From: Phylloscopus collybita
Lineage: Eukaryota > Chordata > Aves > Passeriformes > Phylloscopidae
Direction of reading: 5' to 3'
DNA: 64,000 nucleotides
Assembly: GCA_027886175.1 (NCBI GenBank)
Contig: JAJNNQ010000023.1
Span: forward strand, 1,146,501-1,210,500
The notes under the pieces are model-generated. The model did no database searches and was not told the DNA's origin. It worked only from the letters and a program-made list of their open reading frames with translations. The position numbers were made by a program, and so were the translations under genes. How positions within the stretch are numbered: the first letter of the stretch is position 1; each line of letters starts with the position of its first letter. Positions 11,424 through 23,400 of the stretch are shown one piece after another.

Positions 11424-14400
11424 AAACCAAAAAACCCCACAAAATCCAGTTTTCTTAAATGCAAAATATATGATTTGGTATTTTATCTCCTAAGCCACAT
11501 ACGCAATCTTATCATCTGCATTCTGCAAAATTATAAATATGGAGTTAATATACGACTTTGTCTAGGGCTGTTCTCCTCCTCGAAAGCTGAATTCGGTATT
11601 TAGAGCTCATTATTCAACATCACATCTATTAAACAATGCCCTTTCAGTGGCGTTTTCATATCTGCATAATGAAAATTCTTCCTCTTCAGAAAAAGATGAG
11701 GGAAATGATTGGGATGAGGAGTAATCCAGGCTGGCCAGGTGTACTCCTGCTGTGCATTAACTGGCGGCACTCATCCCGTGGGACACATCTGCATTCAGCA
11801 CTGAAGAGGCACTGCAGGAAGCAGCACAAAGGAAATCAGGCTGGGGAAATGCACATCCCAGTGGGGACAGCCAGACATGGGGACAGCCACGTGCACCCCG
11901 GGGAGCCAGGGACCACAAGGGGGACACAAAGGAGTTGGAGCTGGGAGAACTTGGCAGCTGGGATGGCTGGGCTCCCAGTGACCCCTCCAAAACAACCTCC
12001 ACCTTCTCCTGGTTTTGGTTTTTGGCCAAGGCAAGCCTGGCAGTGAAGGCCAGGAGGGCACAGCCCCTGGCTCCTCCAGCTGTGGTGAAGCTGGAGGAGA
12101 ACCCAGCTCGCCCAGGGGATGCTCAGGTGGTCTCTGCCAGGCACCCACCCAGAGCTCTGCTGCACCCCTGGCAGCACCAGCCCGGTGTGGGCAGAAGGTG
12201 TGACCCTGCACAGGGTCTAAACTCGGGTCTAAACCCACAGGGCTGCTCCAGGGTGAGGCTGGGTCCCACCATGGGCAGGAAGAGTCTCAGAGCCCAGCAC
12301 AGCCAGGGGAAGGTGCTGCTCCCTCCCTGCTGCTCTTCTCCTCAGTCTGTGCCTCCAGAGGGTGGCCAGGCACAGCTCAGGGTGAGCCACACAATTTGCC
12401 AGTGTCCTGCTGACTCAGCTTTGGCTTTGGTGAACTCTCCTGCTCTCAGGAAATGTCTGGGCCATGACCCAGGGCAGGGCACTGCAGGGCTGCCCACGGG
12501 AGCTGAGGTGGCTCTGCTCTGGGAGGTCAGGGGAAGTTCCACTGTGTGCAGTCAGGAGCTGCCAGGGCAGCAAAACAACTGCTGGCTCACCTCACTGGTT
12601 AATCTGCACACAGCCTGAAAGACCAAGCAACCCTAAAACCAAATGAGATCATTTCAATTTCATGCTCAGAGAAGAGCCACGGCAGGAGCTGCCTGTCCTT
12701 GCTCTGGGGATAACCCAAGAACAGCTCAGCAGGGCAGCCTGGGCTTCACACAGGGTTCAGGGGACCACAGAGCACCAGCTCAGAGATGAATGCAGAGAAC
12801 ACTCACCCTCCAGAGGACAATCCCTGCCTGGATTCTGTGTTAATTCAATCACACAATTCCCAAAAGGCATTTGCACCCGGCTGTGGCCATGGCTCAGGCA
12901 GCAGCAACACTCTGCTCTGAGGTGTGGCCACACATTCACGGGTGAGGAAACCACCAGCCAAGCCAGGAGAAATGTGCCAGCTGTGCCTGGACACAGAAAA
13001 TGTTTTCAGAAGTACCAACAGAAATAAAAAAACTTTCCAGGCAGACGCTGGGAACACAGAGTGGGGAGAACAGCACAACAGGCTGCAATAAAGGAAATTG
13101 AAAAGAGACAGAAAACCTCATTACAGGAGCAAAAGAACACTTCTGCCTTCTCCTGGGATCGCTGCTAAGCCCCTGCAAATGAGAGGCCTTCGGACTGAAA
13201 TGACCAACTCCACTGAGCACCGAAGCCAGGGACTCAGCAAAGGCACTGCTTTAATTAGATGACAAAATTCTGTTCCCTTCCTGCTCTCAGCTAACCCTGA
13301 GTAACCCAGAGGCAGGACTGGCACCGAGGCAATGACTGTGCCCTTTGCTAACACCTCCCCAGCTCCAGAGCCAAGCAAAGCTCCTCCACAGGGGCTCCCC
13401 ACAGGTACCATTCCCTCCCACACGTCTGACTGATGAATGGAATCCAGCCAAGCTCAGAGCAGCTTTTCTCAGCCTTTCGCTTGAATTCAATTCCTGTTCC
13501 AGCTTTAAAGAAGCACCAAAGAGCCTGAAATGTGCCCGTTTCCCCACATCTATCAGCAGATATAATAAAAGCTATTACCTTTCCCTACAAACAACCTCCT
13601 TCTGGCCAGAGCTGTGGGTTTCTTCATCCAGAGGTGAATATACCAACCTCCCCTGGCACACAGGTTACAGCAAAAGGCTCTCTGAAACTTTGTGTTGAGC
13701 TTGAAAAGAGCTGGAAAGCTAAATCATAAATGAGCGTTTCCTAAATGAGATGCTCCAGCACCACGAGCTGCAAACAGCCACAGAGCTGCAAAGGATTATT
13801 GGCCTCTATATATTATTAATCAGCCCCCAACAATAAATAATAAGTCAAGGCACACAAGGCCAGTTGCATGCCCAGAGCCCTCAACATTTAATGAGGTTTC
13901 CTTGGAAGTTAATGTGCCCAAAGTGGGAGGCTCAGAATGGGCCACAAATATCAATATTGATTTCTTTTTGGCATTGCCTTGGCCAGAACCCCCTGGCAAA
14001 AGGAGTCCTTTGGGCTGGGGCATTTGCAATGTTTCTGTGAAAAAAAAAAAAATCAGCAGAATGCTAAATTTCACTTTGAATTTGAAATATAAATCTGAAG
14101 CATACTTTGCTCAAGCTTTGTTGAAGAAACAATTTATTATAGCATTTAATCTTCTTGATATAAGAAAAGGAGATTTTAGCCTGCTAATAAGCTGTGTGGA
14201 AGCCATGACTAATTAACGTAATTATAGCAGCCTGTGACAAAATATGATTTTACTAAGCCCATGCCTCAAGTAACTAGAATTGCCAAAACCTCAAAGGCTA
14301 ATAACCCAACAGACATCAACACAAACACTAATAAAAGTTGACACCAACCATATTATTTATAGTAAAATCAATGCTACAGTCATCACAAAAGACAATCTGA

Positions 14401-17400
14401 AGGGTATTTGGTGTCTGATAATGCAGAATTCACCACCAGAAAGTCCTGCAATTAATAAGATTAGTGCAGATTACTGGGCAGTGACTCTTGGGGATGTGCC
14501 AGCTCCTGGGATGTAGGGTGAGGACACCTGAGGTGTGCAGCACACCTGGAAACCTTCCCCTGCAGAGCAGCACTTGTGGGCATCACAGCTCCCACCTCAA
14601 CCACAGACCTTCTTCAGAGGGGAAGTGTCTCTGTTCTGGCTTCTTCTTCTCTGCCAAGGTCAGGATGAATAATACCTGGGAAATGTACATTTTCCAGTTT
14701 GGACTTGGATGTTTGTCATTTCTTATCTCTTCACAGACTCAGGAGGCGTGAGCTCCAACTAGCAAGTTAGAGAAACGAGGCAAAATGCAGCACCTCGAAC
14801 TCTTTCCAAGGTTATTTGAGCACTAATTACCCAATAACAGGGTGGCACCTACATTATTTATATTTCTGACCCAGCAATGACCACCCAAGGCCAGCAATGA
14901 GGACCTTTGTCACCCAATCACAGAAAGCCATGTGAGGAAGAAGGAAGAAGAAGGTGAAGAAGAAGGGCTGAGGACTCAGACAATGCCTCCATCTGAACTC
15001 ACAGGGAAGAGGGATGCTGAGTGGGAAGGGCTGGTCTGGGAGGGAACCCCAGGGGGAATAACAGGAAAGGCCATTTCAGCCACATGGGGTGGGACTGGCA
15101 GCACAGGAGGGGTGGCCTCACAAAGAAAACTGCCTGCAAACCCAGCAGCTGTTTGTTTGGAGGATGTACCACCTTGCAGGCAGGTGGCAAAAGCATCCTT
15201 GGGCACGACAGGACTAACAGAGATCCGCAGAAATATAAAGGTTGGAAAAGACCTCTGAGGTCACCATGTCCAACCATCAACCCAGCACCAGCACTAACCC
15301 CTGGCCTCAAGTGCCACAGAGAAAACATGCTGTAAATAAAATGGATTCTTACATCACCACAGGTGCCAGAGCCTGATCAGCACCACAGTCAGACAAGAAA
15401 CACAGTTCCAGCTCCAGCGAGGTGGGAATCAACAGGCCCAAGGTGGAGAATATTTGGACCCTTTTCAGAAAACAAACCCCACCCTGCTGAATCAGGTCCA
15501 GCACAGTGCACATTTGTTGACAAACAGGAGCAGGTGTGGGATAATTCTCATCTTTTTGGGATGCTTTTCCTCCCCTCTCGCTCCAGACACGTGGCAGGTG
15601 TCAGACCTGCCCATTTCCATGATGGAATTTCCTTGCAGACCTGGCAGCTGCCACAGCTCCAACCCCAGCACATCCCTGCAGAAATCCTTCCCAAACACAG
15701 GGGCAGCTCCACATCCTTTACCAACCACAACCCACTGAGGGTATTCTCAGTCTGGTCTTACAGGGAGAAGCTCAAATCTCAGAGGGGAGAACCATCTTTT
15801 TGGGGAGACACCTGAGGCCACAGGAAGGGCCCTCAAAGTCGGTGCTGGACCTGCAGAACTCTCCAGGTCTGTGGCCTTTGTGTGCTGCCCCTCCAAGGCA
15901 GGGCCTTCCTTCACCAAATGCCACAAGGACCCTCTGAAAGGTTTTTAGGGGAGATAAGAGGAGCTGATTTCCCATGGATCAGGTACCTTGATCCCTCCCC
16001 AGGAGTGGTCAGACAGGAACTCCACAGGGCTCGTGACTCCAGGCTCTGCTGGGTATCTGAGCAGGAAATCCAGTTCTGCTGGGTCGATTTCTTTATTCAT
16101 CAGAAGAATCTGGAATTCCAAACAAACAGGATTATCCTAGAGCAGCCAGGATCCGGAGCAGCAACAAACTCCAGCAGATTAATCATTCAATTAACGTGCT
16201 TGCAAAACGTGTGGCTAAAATGTACAGAGTGCCTCTGTGCTGGGGAGGTGTGATGGACACACCAGGTCGATGCTCTGAGTGTCCCAAAAGAGGGCCAGGA
16301 ATGAGTGTGGAAGAAAGAAAGTTGGGAAAACCACGTTTTCCTCAGTTCCAGGTGGGTGTAGAGCACCCTGAGGTGAAGGCAGCAGAGCCAGATTGGACAT
16401 TAAAAATCATACAACCACCATGGACATGGGGCAGCAGCTCTGCAGCAAGCACTTCTTTAGGTTCCATGCACGAGGCCTTCCAGGCCAGTTGGCTTTGCCA
16501 TTTTTTTTTTGCAGGAATTACTCTCCCAAATAACCTTTGTCAGCGTAATTCAAACGCAACACAGAATCTGTGCCTGTCCTTGGCTGGGCTAAATCCTGTC
16601 AGGAGCAGCTGAGGGAGCTGGGAAAGGGGCTCAGCGTGGAGAAAAGGAGGCTCAGGGGAAATTCTGGCTCTGCACAACTCCCTGCCAGGGGGGGACAGCC
16701 TGGTTGGGCTCTGCTCCCAGGGCACAGGGACAGGAAGAGATGGAACAGCTCCAGGCTGGGCCAGGGGAGGCTCAGGGTGGGCAGCAGCAGGAATTTCCCC
16801 ATGGAAAGGGAGCTCAGGGCTTGGAAGTGCCCAGGGAGGTTTGGAGTGCCCATCCCTGGAGGTGCCCAAGGAGGTCTGGAGGTGGCACCCAGAGCTTTGG
16901 GCTGGGGACAAGGTGGGGATCAGGGTGGACTCAGGATGATTCTGTGATTCCAGGAGAAGACAATCAACCCTCCAGCCCCTGTATGGGCTGCTCTGACCCT
17001 GACCCCTGGCCCAGGGGGTGGGTGGTGCTGGTACCTGGAAGGTGAGCTGGGCACTGAAGGTCAGCTTGTCCCTCTCAAAGAGCCCCCGGGCCGTGTACTG
17101 GAAGACGGAGAAGGTGATGCTGTCCATGAGGCTCTGCACCCGCCCTGCCAGCCCCTCAGCAGGAGCTGCCCTCTCCATGGCCTTCTGGAACACCGTGTGG
17201 AACGCCTGGCAGGGGAGACACAGTGGGAATTTGGGTGGGAGGTGCCCTTTGCACGCCCCTGAGGTGATGCCAGCCCAGGTCCTGCATGGCAGGGAACACA
17301 CAGAGACCAACCGGCCCCTGGCACCTCCAGGGACACAGGCAGGGCACGGGGAGCTCTGGCACAAGGCTCCAGGAAATGTTTCTGTGCCCAGCATGCTCCC

Positions 17401-20400
17401 ATTGGGGTGACACAGTGGCCACTGTCTCTGCAGATGTGGAGCTCCCAGAGGAAATGGACTCCAGGATGGTTTCCATGGGAAAAACTCCCAGCACAAGCCC
17501 ACCCAGTTCCACCTCCTGCTGTCCCAGGCTGCTCCAACCCTGTCCAACCTGTGCCTTGGGCACTGCCAGGGATCCAGGGGTGGCCACAGCTGCTCTGGGA
17601 GTTCCATCCCAGGTCCTGCCCACCCTCCCAGGGAACAATTCCTGCCCAGTATCCCACCCATCCCTGCCCTCTGGCAGTGGGAAGCCATTCCCTGTCTCCT
17701 GTCCCTCCAGCCCTTGTCCCCAGCTTTTCTCCAGCTTTCCTGGAGCCCCTTTAGGCTCTGGAAGAGGCTCTGAGCTCTCCATGGAGTTTTCTCTTGGCTC
17801 CACAGAGGGGCTCCAGCTCTTGGATCACATCCATGGCCTCCTCTGGACCTGCTCAATGATGCCCACACCTTTCCTCTGCTGAGAACCCCAAACCTGGATG
17901 CTGCTCCAGGTGGGCTCTTACCAGAGTGGAGCAGAGGGGGGAAGCACATCTCCCATTGCACAAATACTTCAACTCAGAGAAGAGCAATTCCTCCAAGTAA
18001 GTAAGTAAATTAATTAATAAAGTAAAAATAAAAGTAACAGTGAATAAAAATTAAAATAAAATAAAATAAAGTAAAAAAAATAAATTAAAATAAAATAAAT
18101 TGAAATAAATTAAATTAAAATAAAATAAAATAGAAAATAAAATCAGTGAATAGAAAATAAAATAAAATAAAGGAAAATAAAAATTAAATAAAATAAAAAT
18201 TAAAATAAAATAAATTGAAATAAATTAAAATAAAATAAAATATAAAACAAAATATAAAATAAAATAAAACAAAACAAAATATATTTTTTAAAGTCCCATG
18301 ACTGTTTTACTGTCTGGATCCAGCAAAGGACAGGCTGAGGAGGGCAGGGAGGTGAAGCAGGTGTTGAAGTCCCCTCAGGGGTGGGTGTCTGCATGAAGAA
18401 CAACCCTCTCTCACATAAAAGGTTAAGGATGATTGCAACCACATTTCTGACCTAAATAAGACAAAAAAACCAACTTTCAGAGCTCTCCAAATTAAAAGCA
18501 CGAGCAAATTATCCAATGCAAGTGGAAAAAGAAAATTAACAAGAGCATAAAGCCTGAGCCCTGCTTAGCAATGCAAAGGCTCCATGTGCAGGGCCCAGCT
18601 AAAGGAAATAACCAGGCCAATTCACATTGATGGCACCAACTGGACAAGGCATGACCGTGTTGGCAGCCTTATTTCTAGGGTTCTAAAAAGGAAAAAAAAA
18701 ACATGATGCCTCAAACAAATTAAAGTAACATTGCTACTGAATGCATTATTAAATAATTGCAGAATGCGTTTTCCTGCTTAACGTTTCTTTAAATTGTGTT
18801 AAAGCACGCTGCAGAGCAGCACATAAATCTTTGTGCTCTAATTTGTAATGGGCTCCCAGCTGCGTGGCAAGTATTCTAAAATCATCCCTCCGCATCTTTA
18901 CACGATGTTTTATGATCTGGCATCAAAATTTATTAGATAAAAAAAAACACTTGGCCCAATAATTTTCCGTGTATTTATACAGGCTGCTGATGTTCAGTGG
19001 AAAACATGAAACAAACTAACTCTGGGAGACACAGATTAAAGGTGAAACCTCAGGAACCCCCCTGTCTGTTCTGGATGTGCGAGGGATGAATCTTTCAAAA
19101 GGCACAAAAGAGATTCTGTACTTTTTTTTTTTTTTTTTCTGATATAATTACTCCAACAAACGAGTCGCAGATGTCAAAGGGAAAAGCTTCTTTGTGGATG
19201 AGGCTCAGCATTTTGTAGTCTCTCCTCAATTCCTTTTTCCAGGTCACTTGTCAAGGTAAGAAATTGTTTGGAAGAAGCTCATTTAACCCTCCATCCCCCA
19301 AAATACCTTTTTTATATGAAAAAAAAAGAGAAAAGTTTTCCATTTTGTGGCGTATTAAAGCTGTAACTTTTTCTAGACAGGGTTTGGAGCAACCTGGGAT
19401 AGCGGGAGGTGTCCCTGGATACCTTCAAGATGGACTTAAAGCCCCTTCCAGCTCAAACCTCGTGTGATTCTGTGACACTGTCACTCTGCAATTCCAGTTT
19501 CAGGAGCCCCACAAAGAAAGGGCAGCAGGGAAGGGTCAGAAATTTCTGGTTAATCTGGACACAGCCTGAAAGACCAAGCAACCCCAAAACCAAACGAGAT
19601 GATTTCAACTTCATGCTCAGAGAAGAGCCACGACGGGAGCTGCCTGTCCTTGCCCTGGGCATAACCAAGAAGGGCTCCACAGAGCAGCCTGGGCTTCACA
19701 GAGGGTTCAGGGGACCACAGAGCACCAACTGGGGGCTGAATGCAGAGAATGAGCCCCCCTGGAGGGCAGGTACCTTCAGGGAGAACTGGTACATGGGGTG
19801 CAGGGCGTGGAGCTGGTTGATGGTGAAGTAGAGCAGGGCGGCGCGGGCGGCCGCGGGTCTGTAGTGCTCCCTGGCCTCGTTAATCCTGCCTTCTGTCACC
19901 TGGAACTCCTGCACCTGCAGGGAGACACAGCACCACGTGTTGGGCCACTGCCTGGGCCTCCAGGCTCTGCAGATGAGGGGGACTGCAGAGGGAAAGCAGC
20001 TGAACGTGCCCACCAGAGTCCCTGGAACAAGCATGGGAGCCACGTGATGCTGTCCAAGATCACAGCGACACAGGCTCCGAGGTCAGAAGGCTGAAATTAC
20101 TCCAAATCAATCTTTATTACCTGGGAATTTCTTCCCTTTATAGTGTTTTACAAAGAACCACCCAAAGGGGTGGAAGAAAGGCAAACTTTAACAACATTGG
20201 TCAAGTCAGAGGGACATCAAGAAGAAGTCCCTCCCAGGGAAAGGAATGCAAACACAGGATACAGTCAGGAAAACGTGGCTCTTGTTGGCAGAACAGTGCC
20301 TGGGAAAGAGTTTCAGAGAAACCCAAACATCACAGCACCAACCAGGGCTGCACGTGCCCACCAGAGTCCTGGAACAATCCTGGCACAGGAGCCACGTGAT

Positions 20401-23400
20401 GCTGTCCAAGATCACAGCAACACGGGCTCCGAGGTCAGAAGGCTGAAATGGCTCCAATCTTTATTACCTGGGAATTTCTTCCCTTTATGCTGTTTTACAA
20501 AGAACCCACCCAAGGGGTGGAAGAAAGACAAACTTCTTCAACTGCATTGGTCAGAGCAGAGGGACATCAAGAAGAAGTCCCTCCTAGGGAAAGGAATGCA
20601 AACAAAGGTTACAGTCAGGAAAACGTGGCTCTTGTTGGCAGAACAGTGCCTGGGAAAGAGTTTCAGAGAAACCCAAACATCACAGCACCAACCAGGGCTG
20701 AACGTGCCCACCAGAGTCCCTGGAACATTCCTGGCACGGGAGCCATGTGACGCTGTTCAAGATCACAACAACACGGACTCTGAGGTCAGAAGGCTGAAAC
20801 TACTCCAATCTTTATTACCTGGGAATTTCTTCCCTTTATACTGTTTTACAAAGAACCACCCAAGGGGTGGAAGGAAGACAAACTTCTTCAACGACATTGG
20901 TCAAGTCAGAGGGACATCAAGAAGTCCCTCCTAAGGAAAGGAGTGCAACATAGGTTACAGTTAGGAAAACGTGGCTCTTGTTGGCAGAACAGTGCCTGGA
21001 AAAGAGTTTTTGAGAACTCAAACATCACAGCACCAACCATGGCTATAGCCACACTTCCCAAATTCCCTGAAGGAAAAACCTCTGGGCGTTTCCCTAAGCC
21101 CAGGTAGGCAGCAGGGGCAGCTGGCAGTGCTCACAGAGCTCACACAAGTGCTGATTTACACTCTGAGGAATGGAAGGGTATCCAATACCTGAGTTCTTTC
21201 CGATTTACTCCAGATCACAAACTGCCCAGACTGCTGTCCCTGGTCAGTACTAAAACCCAGCCTAAGTGAGGCAGTGTGATGTACCCAGGATTATGCTGGA
21301 ATGGTTTAAAGCTGCCTTGATACAGTGTGTAAATTTTATTGTCTTTACATCAGGCACCAATGTTTTCTCTTGGTCTTAAATAGGTCATTTAACACAAAAA
21401 AAAAAAAAGAAAAAAGAAAAAAGAAAAAAGCTCCAAAGAACTAAATGGCCTGGAGCTCTCCAGAATGGAGAGCATTTACAATTTATACCAATTTCTACTC
21501 CCTGCTCAGCAGATGGAACAGAGATGGGCAGAGCAGAGGTTACATTCCACCCAGAAATCCTTAAAGGACCACAGACACGCTTTTCTCCAGGCTATCACTG
21601 TCTTTGTACCTTCTCCACAATCTCTGCAGCTGTCCTTTTAGTGCTCTCCAGGTTCTCCACCAACGCTGTGTCTCCCAGGAAATTCCCAGATGCTGATGAC
21701 AGCCGAGAGAGCAAGTTGTCCTCTAACGTTTTCAAGGTGATCTTGAATCCATTCTGTTGCTTCGTGAGGTCTGACTGCAAATAATAAATCCAGGAAGTTT
21801 TTAGCCATAAAGGATGGGGTAAAGTAAGGATTAATCACCTTCACATGGATACAGGCTTCCCACTGAAATCTGCCTTGGTCCAGTAGTGCTTATCCCTGCT
21901 CCCTGCAACTCTTGGGAATGGACAGAGATCTGGGATCACTCCTTATCCAGCAAACCTGGAACAGCACAGAAAGCACCAGGAGAACTGAGCCCTTTTGCTA
22001 GAAAATGTAGGAAAACACTGGAAATCAATCAGGAAGAGAAGATGTTTATCCCCATCAGAAACACACATCCTGTGTCTCTGTAACTCATTTCCTGGGGTCA
22101 GGTCAACCTGGAGAGTGCTGACCTTCAGCTCCTCCAAGTTTGGCCTCTCAGTGTAGACCAACAACAACAATAATAATACTATAACAACAACAACAAAAAT
22201 AAAATAATAATAAAATAAAATAAAAATAAAATAAAAAATAAAATAAAAATAACAACAATAAAAATAACAACAACAATAATAATAATATAACAACAACAAT
22301 AAAATAAAAATAAAATAAAATAAAATAAAAATAAAATAAAAAATAAAATAAAATTAACAATAACAACAACAATAAAAACAACAACAACAACAACAATAAT
22401 AATAATAATAATATAACAATGCTACTGATGAACTCTGCTTGCTGCCAGTGCCAGTTCCCAGGTGCTGACCTTCAGCTCCTCCAGGTCTGGCCTCTCAGTG
22501 TAGACCAACAACAACAATAATAATACTGTAACAACAACAACAATAATAAAATAATAACAAAATAAAAATAAAATAAAATAAAATAAAATAAAATAAAATA
22601 AAATAAAATAAAATAAAATAAAATAAAATAAAATAAAATAAACAATAATAATAATAATAATAACAATAATAACAAAATAACAATGCTACTGATGAACTCT
22701 GCTTGCTGCCAGTGCCAGTTCCCAGGTGCTGACCTTCAGCTCCTCCAGGTCTGGCCTCTCCAGGCTCACCACGGCCGCCAGCAGCTGCTCCTCGAGGCCG
22801 TGGCGGGTGACAGAGAAGTTGATGAGGGTGCACTGCGCCTGCAGCTCGGGCTGGAAGTGAGGGTTTGCCAGCTTGGTGTGCAGGATTAGACGGAAGGCAG
22901 GGTGCAAGGCACACTCCTTGTCCCCAATCTTGATGTACCTGGAATTTTGGCGAAAGGGAAAAAACATCAGCCAGGAGCGCAGCAGTCTCAGTCACAAAAA
23001 AAACCTCATTGTTTAAGCAAAATGTTTCATACTGCATACACTTAAATCACCTCTGATTTAAGGTAAAAACCCCAGAGAGGCTCTCCTGAATTTTGGATCC
23101 TGTTTAAAGAGGCTCAGGTTTTCCAGCAGCGGCACAACCAGTCCCACCATGAACTCTCCTGGCTTTGGGCAAAATTCTTTCTTTGTGATTTATGACTTAT
23201 TTTCCCTTTGTTAGCAAAGACATGATTCCACAGGGAGTTTCAGTAGCAGAGATGCACAACAGGGGATGCCTGAGTGCTCCACTGGAGGGATCTGCCACCT
23301 TCCCTGCTGCACCACCCTCCCAACATCCCCCAAACACTTCAATCCTGCCCTGGGACCAATCCTGCCCCTCCATCCTGCAGCCAAACCCATGCCCAGCCAC

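Larger units (their letters stand above)
5744..15986 (-). other. Intron w24-w25 (10.2 kb, largest)
   Basis: Begins (5' end at 15986) in unique sequence. It contains a CR1 tail near 15227, the 12597-12815 segment, poly-A runs near 8720 and 11393, a CR1 tail near 9040, the dispersed repeat 8183-8595 and the family B LTR at the acceptor. About 6220-8180 and 9150-12590 show nothing recognisable. 13800-14480 is A/T-rich and could be a conserved element, but nothing in one sequence proves that. Confidence 0.8.
17206..19773 (-). other. Intron w22-w23
   Basis: Contains CR1 17515-17943, the A/T tract 17996-18290, a CR1 tail at 19375-19477, T runs near 19122 and the flank shared with 12597-12815. 18300-19370 is A/T-rich, with no gene seen. 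Confidence 0.85.
21775..22733 (-). other. Intron w20-w21
   Basis: Two microsatellite blocks separated by copies of the exon w20 end. 21775-22116 is unique. Confidence 0.88.

Noticed and set aside
11935..12618. 227-aa plus-strand open frame
   Set aside because: GC-rich intronic sequence with overlapping frames on the other strand, no recognisable domain, and no splice or start context to support it.
16540..17961. 473-aa minus-strand open frame
   Set aside because: It is exon w23 (57 codons) extended through CR1 sequence on both sides. Splice sites and conservation limit the coding part to 17035-17205.
18700..18990. Possible conserved noncoding enhancer (A/T-rich, repeat-poor; also 14050-14450 and 49860-50250)
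   Set aside because: Composition alone is not evidence. It needs a multi-species alignment that cannot be made from this window.
20143..20934. 263-aa plus-strand open frame with repeated motif
   Set aside because: It runs through the tandem LTR triplet; the repetition is the 351-bp unit. LTRs are non-coding here and no viral gene domain is visible.
22123..22496. Extra coding exons from the w20-end copies
   Set aside because: The 27-nt exonic pieces have no acceptor beside them and no upstream exon sequence. Inclusion would not give a conserved product.
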